From assembly GCA_902584685.1 (NCBI GenBank), contig CACIAP010000002.1, positions 1 through 64,000 of the forward strand: 64,000 bases of DNA, written 5' to 3'. Positions 37,028 through 45,500 of the stretch are shown piece by piece; position 1 is the first letter of the stretch; each line of letters starts with the position of its first letter. Source of the stretch: an uncultured Pelagibacteraceae bacterium (GTDB lineage: Bacteria; Pseudomonadota; Alphaproteobacteria; Pelagibacterales; Pelagibacteraceae). Under the pieces are notes generated by a model. The model was not told where the DNA came from, did no database searches, and saw only the letters and a program-made list of their open reading frames with translations. Both the position numbers and the translations under genes were made by a program.

Positions 37028-37726
37028 ATGCATGTTTTGTTAACTAGACCTTTAGAAGACTCAATAGATTTAATTAAGAGATTTAAAGATAAAGGTTTCA
37101 CCGTATCTCATCTTCCCTTAATTAAAATAGATAAACTAGACTATCCAAAACTTAATAGCTCAGAATATAAGATCATCGTTTTTACAAGCTCAAATGCAAT
37201 TAGAAATATAGATACTAAAGATTTTGATAAAAAAAGTTTATGTTTTTGTGTAGGTGATGCAACAGAAAAAACTGCAAAACAAAAAGGTTTCTATAACACA
37301 TTTTCAGCCGGTGGAAATGTAAAAAATTTGCGAGAATTAATCTTGCAAAATTTAGAAAAAAAAACTGAGAAAATTTTATATGTTAGTGGTGAATTAGTTT
37401 CATATGATTTAGATAAAGACTTAATTAAAGAAGGATTAAATGTTCAAAGATTAATTAATTATAGCGTTTCTCACGTTGAGGATATAAGTTTTGATTTTTT
37501 AAGACAACTTAAAAAAAAAATTCCAGATATTGTTTATATTTATTCTCAAAATAGCGCAGTAAGTTTTTTAAATTTGATAAAAAAATACGAGCTGGACGAT
37601 TATTGGATGAAAACCAATTTAATGTGCATAGGTGAAAAAACTTCATCTGTATTAAATGAGCTAAAATGGAAGAAAATCTTCTTATTTAATCCTGGTGAAG
37701 AAGAATTTTTGTTATATAAAATTTAG
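37028..37726 (+). CDS. hemD: Uroporphyrinogen-III synthase
   Basis: Closes and inverts ring D of hydroxymethylbilane. HemD proteins are poorly conserved. This 232-residue protein has the expected two-lobe layout, with VLLTRPLEDSIDLIKRFKDKG at the start, IIVFTSSNAI near 55, and YIYSQNSAVSFLNLI in the second lobe. It starts directly at the hemC stop, which strongly supports the assignment. The next gene begins 2 bases on. Confidence 0.88.
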   Translation: MHVLLTRPLEDSIDLIKRFKDKGFTVSHLPLIKIDKLDYPKLNSSEYKIIVFTSSNAIRNIDTKDFDKKSLCFCVGDATEKTAKQKGFYNTFSAGGNVKNLRELILQNLEKKTEKILYVSGELVSYDLDKDLIKEGLNVQRLINYSVSHVEDISFDFLRQLKKKIPDIVYIYSQNSAVSFLNLIKKYELDDYWMKTNLMCIGEKTSSVLNELKWKKIFLFNPGEEEFLLYKI

Positions 37727-37728
37727 TA

Positions 37729-38814
37729 ATGGAAGTTTTTATAAATTTCAAAGATCTGTTTCTTTCGGTTTGGGACCGGGGTATTCTTGGAATTGACATT
37801 GGTCAAATTCTGATTGGTTTAGGAATATTTTTAATATTTTTAATTTTCAGAGGCCTTATTAGCAAACTAATTTTAAAAAAATTGGAAATTATTTCTAAAA
37901 AAACAACTAATAAATTAGATGATACATTCGTGAAATCTTTAGTTGGTCCAGCAAGATTTTTGCCAATAGTGTTAGGTTTCTTTTTTGCAAGTTATTATAT
38001 GACATTTAGCGATGAAACCAGTTCATTTGTTGATACTGTTAATAGAACATTAATTACAATACTATTGTTCTGGATTATTCATCAGATAATAGAACCAATT
38101 TCTTATATCTTAAGTGGATTAGACAGAATTTTAACACGTGAATTAATTGGCTGGATAATTAAATCTTTAAAAATACTTATTTTTATACTTGGAGCTGCCG
38201 CTGTATTAGAATTATGGGGAATTAAAATCGGTCCAATTATAGCAGGACTGGGTTTATTTGGTGTTGCAGTAGCACTAGGTGCACAAGACTTATTTAAAAA
38301 CTTAATTTCAGGGATTTTAGTACTTGTCGAAAAAAGATTTAAAATGGGTGACTGGATTTTAGTTGAAGGTACAATAGAAGGTATAGTTGAAAAAATTGGA
38401 TTTAGATCAACTACTATTAGAAAGTTCGATAAATCATTAGCTATAATACCTAATTTCCAATTTGCTGAAAACGCTGTAATAAATATAAGCCAAACTACTA
38501 ACTGGCTTATAAGCTGGACAATTACACTTCAATACGACACTACTATAGAACAACTCAAAAATGTACGGGACCAAATTGAAAATTTTATCAAAGAAAGTAA
38601 AGATTTTGACACAAAGGTTGGTTTAGCTGTAAGAGTGGATAAGTTTTCGGATAGCTCTATAGATATGTATGTAAGATGTTTTACACAAACAGATAGCTGG
38701 AATGAGTGGCTTAAAGTTAAGGAAAGATTAGCAATTGGTATTAAAGAAATTGTAGAAAAAAATAAAGCATCATTTGCGTTTCCTAGTCAATCAATTTATG
38801 TAGAAAAAAAATGA
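37729..38814 (+). CDS. MscS-family mechanosensitive ion channel
   Basis: A 361-residue membrane protein with about four to five helices. The pore-lining helix is GPIIAGLGLFGVAVALGAQD, followed by LFKNLISGILVLVEKRFKMGDWI, the conserved start of the beta domain. The C-terminal alpha/beta vestibule extends to residue 350. Such channels release solutes on hypo-osmotic shock. Co-oriented with hemCD; the stop overlaps the yggT start by 4 bases. Confidence 0.93.
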   Translation: MEVFINFKDLFLSVWDRGILGIDIGQILIGLGIFLIFLIFRGLISKLILKKLEIISKKTTNKLDDTFVKSLVGPARFLPIVLGFFFASYYMTFSDETSSFVDTVNRTLITILLFWIIHQIIEPISYILSGLDRILTRELIGWIIKSLKILIFILGAAAVLELWGIKIGPIIAGLGLFGVAVALGAQDLFKNLISGILVLVEKRFKMGDWILVEGTIEGIVEKIGFRSTTIRKFDKSLAIIPNFQFAENAVINISQTTNWLISWTITLQYDTTIEQLKNVRDQIENFIKESKDFDTKVGLAVRVDKFSDSSIDMYVRCFTQTDSWNEWLKVKERLAIGIKEIVEKNKASFAFPSQSIYVEKK

Positions 38815-39098
38815 TAATAATTTACATAGTCGCTATGACAATACTCAAGTATTATTCATATATAGTAATTGCGAACGTCATTTTAAGTTGGTTAGTTGCT
38901 TTTAATATAATTAATACTGGAAATAGATTTGTTTATTCTGTTTTAGACTTTACTTATCGGATGACTGAACCTTTTCTTAATAGAATAAGAGCCTTTTTAC
39001 CAAATCTTGGCGCATTTGACATCTCGCCTGTAATATTGCTTATGTTGATATGGATTATGCAAATGTGTATGGAGTATTACATAAGACCAATAATTTAG
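38811..39098 (+). CDS. YggT family membrane protein
   Basis: 95 residues, two membrane helices. The family pattern is clear: YYSYIVIANVILSWLVAFN, then YRMTEPFLNRIRAFLPNLG and DISPVILLMLIW. Function unknown. Pairing with a mechanosensitive channel by a 4-base overlap suggests a shared envelope or osmotic role, though position is the only evidence. folD begins 6 bases after it. Confidence 0.9.
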   Translation: MIIIYIVAMTILKYYSYIVIANVILSWLVAFNIINTGNRFVYSVLDFTYRMTEPFLNRIRAFLPNLGAFDISPVILLMLIWIMQMCMEYYIRPII

Positions 39099-39104
39099 AA
39101 TATC

Positions 39105-39950
39105 ATGAATCTGATTAATGGAAAAAAAATTGCTGCTGAACTGAGGAACGAACTTAAGGTTGAAGTTGAAGGAATTAAGAAAAAATTTAACAAAGTTCCA
39201 GGCTTGACAGTAATTCTAATAGGAGATTTAGCACCAAGTCAAATTTATGTGAGGAACAAAGAAAAATCCGCCAAGGAAATTGGCATTAAATCAGAAATTA
39301 TAAAGTACCCCAAGGATATTCAAGAGATTTCAGTATTAAACAAAATTGATGAACTTAATAATGACAAGACAGTTTCGGGCATACTTGTCCAACTTCCTCT
39401 TCCAGATCATATTGATAAACAAAAAATTATCGAAAGAATTAATCCTGATAAAGATGTTGATGGTTTTCATCCTTGCAATGTTGGAAACTTATCATCTGGA
39501 TATGAAAGCTCAGTCCCTTGTACACCACTTGGATGTTATTTACTTATAAAAAAAATTGAACCAAATTTAAGCGGCAAAAAAGCAATTGTGATTGGAAGAT
39601 CTAACTTAAATGGCAAACCGATGGCCCAGCTTCTTTTAAAAGAAAATTGCACAGTAACTATTACTCATTCAAAAACCAAAGATTTAAAAAACGAGTGTTC
39701 AAAAGGTGATATTGTAATTGCTGCGGTAGGAATTCCAGAGCTAGTTAAAGCCGACTGGATCAAAAAAGATGCAATAGTAATTGATGTAGGAATTAATAAA
39801 ACAGACAAAGGTATTGTGGGAGATGTTGCATTTGAAGAGGTATCTAAAGTAGCGAAAGCACTAACTCCAGTGCCAGGTGGTGTTGGCCCAATGACAATTG
39901 CTTGCTTACTAAAAAACACGATTGAATGCTTTAAAAGAAGTTTAAAATAA
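39105..39950 (+). CDS. folD: Bifunctional methylenetetrahydrofolate dehydrogenase / cyclohydrolase
   Basis: Interconverts 5,10-methylene-, methenyl- and 10-formyl-tetrahydrofolate. 281 residues. The active-site YVRNKEKSAKEIG contains the catalytic Tyr and Lys. GILVQLPLPDHID, KDVDGFHPCNVG, the nucleotide loop VIGRSNLNGKPMAQLL and PVPGGVGPMTIACLL follow. Final gene of the hemC-folD plus-strand run. Its end overlaps the convergent glycosyltransferase gene by 9 bases. Confidence 0.97.
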   Translation: MNLINGKKIAAELRNELKVEVEGIKKKFNKVPGLTVILIGDLAPSQIYVRNKEKSAKEIGIKSEIIKYPKDIQEISVLNKIDELNNDKTVSGILVQLPLPDHIDKQKIIERINPDKDVDGFHPCNVGNLSSGYESSVPCTPLGCYLLIKKIEPNLSGKKAIVIGRSNLNGKPMAQLLLKENCTVTITHSKTKDLKNECSKGDIVIAAVGIPELVKADWIKKDAIVIDVGINKTDKGIVGDVAFEEVSKVAKALTPVPGGVGPMTIACLLKNTIECFKRSLK

Positions 39951-41609
39951 TTTCTTTAAAATAGAATTAAACTTTTCACCAACATCTTTAGTATTAAAAA
40001 GTTTTTCATTTGCTGCTTGCTGATAATATTTTTTTTCATCTAAAATATTTTCATCATTAGCTATTTCAATTGCTTTATTAACATAATCATCTTTATTTTT
40101 AACTATTGGAGGTTTTTTAACCTCCATTTGAATATATGCAGCGCTCACAATTCTTGATTTTATATAATTAGATGGACATGTCACTGTTTGTGTCCCATAA
40201 AACATTGATTCGTGGAAAGAATTTCCTGAGCCGAAATAAATCGGATCCAGAAGCACCGAAGATGTTCCCAAATGATTAATAAACTGATTTAAATTTAATG
40301 GGTCTAAAAATATCACTCTATCAGAGTCGAAATTTTTATTCTTTTTAAACCTTTCTAATAATTTTAAATAGTAAACTTTGTGAGTATCTTTTATTAGATA
40401 TAAAATTCCTTTTTTATCTTTTTTTAAAATATCAAATAAATAGTCATCAAAGTCTGGATGAAATTTAAATAAAGTCTGGGGACAAGAATAAATATTTTTT
40501 TTTGATATATCTTTATCATCCAATTTATTCTCAATAATTGGCTTATTGTAGATCATTGGAAGCTTTTCTAATATTAAAAATTTTTCAGAGTAAAATTTTT
40601 CAGAGTTTTCTGAAATTAAATTTTTTGAACACAAAAAATAATCGATAGATTCTGATCCAGTTGTTTCTGGATGGCCCCAAGACATAATTTGATATCTCGC
40701 CAATCTAATCAAAGATAAAAAATAAAATTCTATCGACATGCCAATATCTGGATAAAAAAGAATGTCAAATTTTTCTTTTTCTAGAATTTTAATTTTTTCA
40801 ATTAATTTGCTCGGTAATATTTCATTTTTAAAAGCTTTACTATTTTTGTTTAAAAACTCTTCAAATATCTCACCCTTTTTTGTTTTGCTAGAATGATAAA
40901 TAACAACATCAAAAAATTTTAAATCTAGACTGAAAATTAGATCTTTAAACAATTTACCTATTGTATGATCAGTAAAAAATTCAGAAACAAAACCAATTTT
41001 AATTTTATCATTCAATTTCTGATTTATTGTAATTTTATGATTGAGTGGTTGATAAATTTTTTTAAAAGCTTTCACCATTTTTTTATTTATTTCTAAATTG
41101 TCTTTATCCGTGTAAGTAAGCTCAAAAAATGGAGGAGAAATTATTTGATCATTATCATAGTCTAATTTTATGTCTGAACTAATAACTTCATCTAAACCTA
41201 TGTTAATTTTTTTTCTATAATCGTCTATCTCTTTTTTGTTGCTCGCGATAAGTGGAGAAAGCATTTTTTTTTGAACTTCCCATTTTTCATTAATCAATTT
41301 TTTTTTCAGTCCCTCATTCACTATTTTAATCATTTCCTCGATCTTATCTTGGTTTTTTAAAACACTAGCTAGAAATTGATAAGCAAATGGTTCATCAAGT
41401 TTAATTTTTATAACTTTTTTAATGCATTCCTCTGCTTTTTTAAAAGCTCCAGAAAAAGCATAAGAGTGACTTAAGTTACGAAGTATGGATAAATTATTAG
41501 GATAATCATTTAAAAGTTTCTCAAATAACTGAGTAGATTTTTCAAATTCTTTTTTTTGAAGATGACTATACGCAATTTTAAAAAGCTCATCTGCTGAATA
41601 TTTGTTCAC
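39942..41609 (-). CDS. TPR / glycosyltransferase family 41-like protein (second copy)
   Basis: 555 residues. TPR-like repeats cover about residues 1-125 (YSHLQKKEFEKSTQLFEKLL and KKAEECIKKVIKIKLDEPFA). The C-terminal half has GT41 landmarks: KIGFVSEFFTDHTIGKLF, YQIMSWGHPETTGSESIDYF, CPQTLFKFHPDFDD and LDPIYFGSGNSFHESMFYGT. It shares architecture with the gene at 3550-5244 but is clearly diverged, so this is not a recent duplication. Expected to glycosylate a protein or envelope glycan; acceptor unknown. Confidence 0.8.
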   Translation of the reverse strand: MNKYSADELFKIAYSHLQKKEFEKSTQLFEKLLNDYPNNLSILRNLSHSYAFSGAFKKAEECIKKVIKIKLDEPFAYQFLASVLKNQDKIEEMIKIVNEGLKKKLINEKWEVQKKMLSPLIASNKKEIDDYRKKINIGLDEVISSDIKLDYDNDQIISPPFFELTYTDKDNLEINKKMVKAFKKIYQPLNHKITINQKLNDKIKIGFVSEFFTDHTIGKLFKDLIFSLDLKFFDVVIYHSSKTKKGEIFEEFLNKNSKAFKNEILPSKLIEKIKILEKEKFDILFYPDIGMSIEFYFLSLIRLARYQIMSWGHPETTGSESIDYFLCSKNLISENSEKFYSEKFLILEKLPMIYNKPIIENKLDDKDISKKNIYSCPQTLFKFHPDFDDYLFDILKKDKKGILYLIKDTHKVYYLKLLERFKKNKNFDSDRVIFLDPLNLNQFINHLGTSSVLLDPIYFGSGNSFHESMFYGTQTVTCPSNYIKSRIVSAAYIQMEVKKPPIVKNKDDYVNKAIEIANDENILDEKKYYQQAANEKLFNTKDVGEKFNSILKKLF

Positions 41610-41661
41610 AATACTTCAAGAATATATTATTTTATCAAAAATGGTATTTTAATAATTTAGA

Positions 41662-42378
41662 TCAAGTTAATTTTGATCTTCCGCCATCTACACCTATAAT
41701 TTGACCAGTTATCCACGAACTTTCATCAGTTAGTAAAAACTTTGCCATTGCTGCAGCATCTTTACCTTCTCCAATTCTTTTCATAGGGTGTGCTTTCGCT
41801 ATACCTTCAGCGATAAGTTTATTCTTTAGCATTGGTTCAGCAATTTTTGATTTGGTTAAACTAGGCGCAATACAATTTACTCTAATGTTTGGTGCAAATT
41901 CAGCAGCTAAAGAAACGGTTAATCCTTCCAAGGCTCCTTTTACAGATGCGATTATACTATGATTAGTAAACCCTCTTCTGACCGCAACGGTTGAAAAAAT
42001 TACAACAGAGCCTTTATTTTTTTTTAAACTTTCTTGAAAATTTTTAATTGTTTCGACAATTGGGTAAAAATTTAAATCGAAACACTTTTGAAAGTCCTCT
42101 TTTTTTACCATTCTTAGTGGTTTTAGGTCTATTGAACCTACACAATATGCAATTCCTTTTATTTCCTCATTTGCAAATTCATTTTTTAAACTTTCTATTT
42201 TTGTAGAGTCGAGAACATCTACAACAGTAAATTTGCAACCTGTTTCAGAAGAAATATTTTTTAAATTTTCTTCATCTCTTCCAATAAGTTGAACATCTTC
42301 ATTATTTTCAGCCATCATTTTTGACAAATTTGAGCCGATAGAACCTGTCGCACCAAATATTAAATATTTTCCTGACAT
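41662..42378 (-). CDS. Atypical short-chain dehydrogenase/reductase lacking the catalytic tyrosine
   Basis: A 238-residue SDR with nucleotide loop GATGSIGSNLS (9-19), strand AYCVG and C-terminal ITGQIIGVDGG. The catalytic Ser (129) and Lys (147) are present. The Tyr of YxxxK is replaced by Ile143 in FTNHSIIASVKGALEGL, so classical hydride-transfer chemistry is doubtful. It is divergent from the photolyase-related gene across only 28 bases, implying shared control. It may be a binding or regulatory protein of the light-related cluster. Confidence 0.8.
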   Translation of the reverse strand: MSGKYLIFGATGSIGSNLSKMMAENNEDVQLIGRDEENLKNISSETGCKFTVVDVLDSTKIESLKNEFANEEIKGIAYCVGSIDLKPLRMVKKEDFQKCFDLNFYPIVETIKNFQESLKKNKGSVVIFSTVAVRRGFTNHSIIASVKGALEGLTVSLAAEFAPNIRVNCIAPSLTKSKIAEPMLKNKLIAEGIAKAHPMKRIGEGKDAAAMAKFLLTDESSWITGQIIGVDGGRSKLT

Positions 42379-42406
42379 ATCTTATAATAATATTTATAAA
42401 TAAATT

Positions 42407-43900
42407 ATGAAATTGTTTATTACACTTGGAAATCAACTATTTCCATTAAAATACTTAAGCCGCTTCAAAAATGACCATCTTTTTTTTATGGCAGAAGATT
42501 ATGGCCTATGTACTTATGAAAAACATCATAAATTAAAAATATTACTATTTTTATCTTCGATGCGATCATATGCAGATAATTTAAAGAAAAATAGTTTTAA
42601 ATTAATTTATTCAAAGATTGATAGTGCTGATTTTAAAAGTGATTATTTAACAAAATTACAAAAGATTGTTAAAAAGAATAAAATTAAAGAAATTTCTTTT
42701 TTTGAAATTGAAGACAAACCGTTTGAGAAGAGAATTTTAGATTTTGTAAAAAAAAATAAAACAAAATTAAATATAATCAAAACCCCAATGTTTTTAAACT
42801 CTAGAGATGATTTTAAAAAATATTTATCTAAATCAAAAAAACCCTTTATGGCAGTGTTTTATAAAGAAACAAGAAAAAAAATGAATATTTTAATGAATGG
42901 TGAAGATCCTGTTGGAGGAAAATGGAGTTTTGATGAAGATAATAGAAAAAAACTTCCTAAAGGAACTGAAATTCCAGCCTACCCAAAAATAAATGAAACC
43001 TCCCATACAAAAAATTTAAAAGAGATTATAGAAAAAAATTTTTCAAAACATCCTGGTTCAACAAAAAATTTCTGGTTTGCAACTGAATTTAAGGATGTAA
43101 TAAAATTATTAGACTTTTTCATTAAAGAAAAATCAAATTTGTTTGGGGATTATGAAGATGCTGTTGATCAAAGCAATAATGTATTATTTCATAGTGCACT
43201 TAGTCCTTACTTAAACTTAGGAATAATTACACCTGAAATTATATTAGATAGAATTTTAACAAGTCACAAAAAGAAAAAAATAAGAATTAATTCTTTAGAA
43301 GGTTATATAAGACAAGTAATTGGTTGGCGTGAGTTCATGAGAGGAATTTATCAAAATTTTCATAGTAAATTAGAAACTGGAAATTACTTTAAACATAATC
43401 GAAAAATGAAACCTTGTTGGTATGAAGGAAACACAGGTTTACCCCCTTTAGATTATGCAATAAAAAATGCTAACGATTATGGCTGGTCTCACCATATAGA
43501 AAGACTAATGATTTTATCAAACATAATGAACCTTTGTGAGATCAAACCAATCTTTGTTTATAAATGGTTTATGGAAATGTTTGTTGACTCATCTGACTGG
43601 GTAATGTCACCAAACGTTTACGGCATGGGACTCTTTAGCGACGGAGGAATATTTGCAACCAAACCATATATTTGTGGTTCAAGTTATTTTTTAAAAATGA
43701 TGGATTTTAAAAAGGGTGATTGGTGTAATATTATGGATGGTCTTTATTGGAGATTTATCAATAAAAATAGAAAATTTTTTTTAAAAAATCCAAGACTATC
43801 GATGATGGTCAGAATTTATGATAAAATGAATGCATCTAGAAAAAAAATGATTCTGGCTGCAGCAGATAAATTTATTAAAGAAAATACAAATGCCAATTAA
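42407..43900 (+). CDS. Cryptochrome/photolyase-related protein (DPRP family, PhrB/CryB-like)
   Basis: A 497-residue flavoprotein of the deoxyribodipyrimidine photolyase-related family, whose studied members repair (6-4) photoproducts. Landmarks are FITLGNQLFPLKYLSR at the start, GYIRQVIGWREFMRGIY, YGWSHHIERLMILSNIM, and NVYGMGLFSDGG with FATKPYICGSSY. PhrB proteins hold a 4Fe-4S cluster. Here the usual DYCxxC pair after the Y-x-x-M segment is replaced by DFKKGDWC, so at least two cluster ligands appear missing. The end overlaps the DUF393 start by 11 bases. Confidence 0.88.
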   Translation: MKLFITLGNQLFPLKYLSRFKNDHLFFMAEDYGLCTYEKHHKLKILLFLSSMRSYADNLKKNSFKLIYSKIDSADFKSDYLTKLQKIVKKNKIKEISFFEIEDKPFEKRILDFVKKNKTKLNIIKTPMFLNSRDDFKKYLSKSKKPFMAVFYKETRKKMNILMNGEDPVGGKWSFDEDNRKKLPKGTEIPAYPKINETSHTKNLKEIIEKNFSKHPGSTKNFWFATEFKDVIKLLDFFIKEKSNLFGDYEDAVDQSNNVLFHSALSPYLNLGIITPEIILDRILTSHKKKKIRINSLEGYIRQVIGWREFMRGIYQNFHSKLETGNYFKHNRKMKPCWYEGNTGLPPLDYAIKNANDYGWSHHIERLMILSNIMNLCEIKPIFVYKWFMEMFVDSSDWVMSPNVYGMGLFSDGGIFATKPYICGSSYFLKMMDFKKGDWCNIMDGLYWRFINKNRKFFLKNPRLSMMVRIYDKMNASRKKMILAAADKFIKENTNAN

Positions 43901-44261
43901 AGTTTTTTTCAATAACTCCTGTAAAATTTGTAAAATGGAAATTGATCATTATAAAAAAAATTCTGATGAAAACTTAGAGTGGGTTGATATTACAAATAAT
44001 CAGGAAGCAATTAATTTGACTTCAAAATCCCAAGCAGAACTTCTACGAAGATTGCATGTCATCGAAAATGGAGAAGTTATAGGTGGGGCGAAAGCATTTG
44101 TAATAATTTGGTCTAAAATTCCAAAATATAAATTTTTAGCTAAAATATTTAGTTTCAAACCTTTATTTATAATTTTTCATTATCTTTATGAATTTGTTGC
44201 CTACTTTCTTTTTTTGAAAAACAAACATCAACTTAATGAAGAAACAAAACCTTCCAACTAA
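43890..44261 (+). CDS. DUF393 (DCC family) thiol-disulfide-like protein
   Basis: A 123-residue thioredoxin-like protein. The N-terminal [19 protein letters not shown] is the family C-x-x-C, in a form lacking the usual Asp-Gly before the first Cys. [20 protein letters not shown] matches the following conserved block, and the end is hydrophobic. It overlaps the photolyase-related gene and the DUF2256 gene, forming a three-gene unit. Such proteins commonly travel with photolyases; the role is unknown. Confidence 0.85.
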   Translation: MPIKVFFNNSCKICKMEIDHYKKNSDENLEWVDITNNQEAINLTSKSQAELLRRLHVIENGEVIGGAKAFVIIWSKIPKYKFLAKIFSFKPLFIIFHYLYEFVAYFLFLKNKHQLNEETKPSN

Positions 44262-44361
44262 AATTTGTCCAGTTTGTCAAAGGCCATTTAAATGGAGAAA
44301 AAAATGGAGATTGAATTGGGATAAAGTCAAATACTGTTCAAAAAGATGTTCTTCTAAGTGA
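44236..44361 (+). CDS. DUF2256 small zinc-ribbon protein
   Basis: A 41-residue frame starting with ATG at 44236 and ending TGA at 44361. It encodes a four-cysteine mini-protein: [16 protein letters not shown] then [14 protein letters not shown]. This is the DUF2256 pattern, CPxCxRPFxWRKKW...VxYCSxxC, often encoded beside photolyase or cryptochrome genes. It overlaps DUF393 by 26 bases and convergent photolyase by 8 bases. Two CxxC/CxxxC pairs suggest one bound zinc. Confidence 0.9.
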   Translation: MKKQNLPTKICPVCQRPFKWRKKWRLNWDKVKYCSKRCSSK

Positions 44362-45496
44362 ACATTGTAATAATTTTTGGAATATAATTTTTAAAATTAA
44401 AAAAACCTTTATTGCAATACTGCCAGGAATACTGATCAAGCTTTCTGTACAAGAATTTAAGTTTAATGTTATTTAAATTTAAATAATCTAAGTTTTCACC
44501 AACTGTTGGATATAAACCAATAATATTTTCACTTATTTTTTTGACCTCACTTATATCTATAATCTCACACTCAATTAATTGATTTTTTATTCTTTGTTCT
44601 TGGTCTTTAATTAAAAGGGATTTAAATTTGATTACTTTATCACTTAATTTGGTGGACCTGTTTTCATTTTTGTTTGATACCAAATAAATCTTTTTAAATT
44701 TAAAATCTTTAAAATCAGTGATTTCAAAAGATAGGTTATTTTCAAAAATTAATAAATTTTCAGAATCGATATCTTGAGGATTAGCAAAATTTTGTTTTAC
44801 AATTGAGTATGTCTTTTCAGAAACTTTTGGTGGCGCGTTTTCATTCAATTTAATATTGTTAAATCTATTATTGGTAAATTTTTTGATATTCCATTCACTA
44901 GCTAGATAATGTTTTCCTTGTGTTTGTACTCCAGCAACCCATCTCCATCCAAGTGTATTTGATGCAGCATCACCATCATAAAGATGTTGCATAAAAAATT
45001 CTGCGCCTAGCTGCCAAGGTAAATTCAAAGTGAATATCCAGATACTTGCAAACCACATTCTCGTGTGATTATGAAGATAATTATTTTCTTTCAATTCTTT
45101 TACCCATTCATTAAAGCATTCGATGTTAGTATTTCCCTCTATCGCATTTAAGTATTCCTTATTATCTTTAAATTTTTCTTTTATACTGTTTAAGCTTACC
45201 AAATAATCGGTCCATACGTTTGGTCTTAACTCAAGCCAACCTTTCCAATAAGTTCTCCAAAGAACCTCCTGGATAAACTTTTCATTTTTTGAAAAGGAAA
45301 ACTTTGCTAGCGATTTTTTAATAATTTCAATTTCATTAAGAACCCCATGAGTAACATAGGGCGATAAGCACGAGACGTTATTTCTTTTATCAGGTCCAAA
45401 ATCGAAGTTTCTCAACCTTGAATAATCCGAAAGATTTTTTTCTATAAAATTATTTAATTTATCAATAGCTTTCGCTCTGGATGCTTCGAAATTCAT
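44354..45496 (-). CDS. Photolyase FAD-binding domain protein lacking the N-terminal antenna domain
   Basis: 380 residues. Residues 1-215 are a photolyase/cryptochrome FAD domain: [66 protein letters not shown] and [10 protein letters not shown]. The protein begins right at this domain, so the usual 200-residue alpha/beta antenna domain is missing from its N-terminus. The last 135 residues (about 246-380) look alpha/beta ([41 protein letters not shown]) and may be that domain placed C-terminally. Convergent with the DUF2256 gene. Short photolyase-like proteins are known, but the activity of this one is not. Confidence 0.85.
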   Translation of the reverse strand: MNFEASRAKAIDKLNNFIEKNLSDYSRLRNFDFGPDKRNNVSCLSPYVTHGVLNEIEIIKKSLAKFSFSKNEKFIQEVLWRTYWKGWLELRPNVWTDYLVSLNSIKEKFKDNKEYLNAIEGNTNIECFNEWVKELKENNYLHNHTRMWFASIWIFTLNLPWQLGAEFFMQHLYDGDAASNTLGWRWVAGVQTQGKHYLASEWNIKKFTNNRFNNIKLNENAPPKVSEKTYSIVKQNFANPQDIDSENLLIFENNLSFEITDFKDFKFKKIYLVSNKNENRSTKLSDKVIKFKSLLIKDQEQRIKNQLIECEIIDISEVKKISENIIGLYPTVGENLDYLNLNNIKLKFLYRKLDQYSWQYCNKGFFNFKNYIPKIITMFT

Positions 45497-45500
45497 ACTC

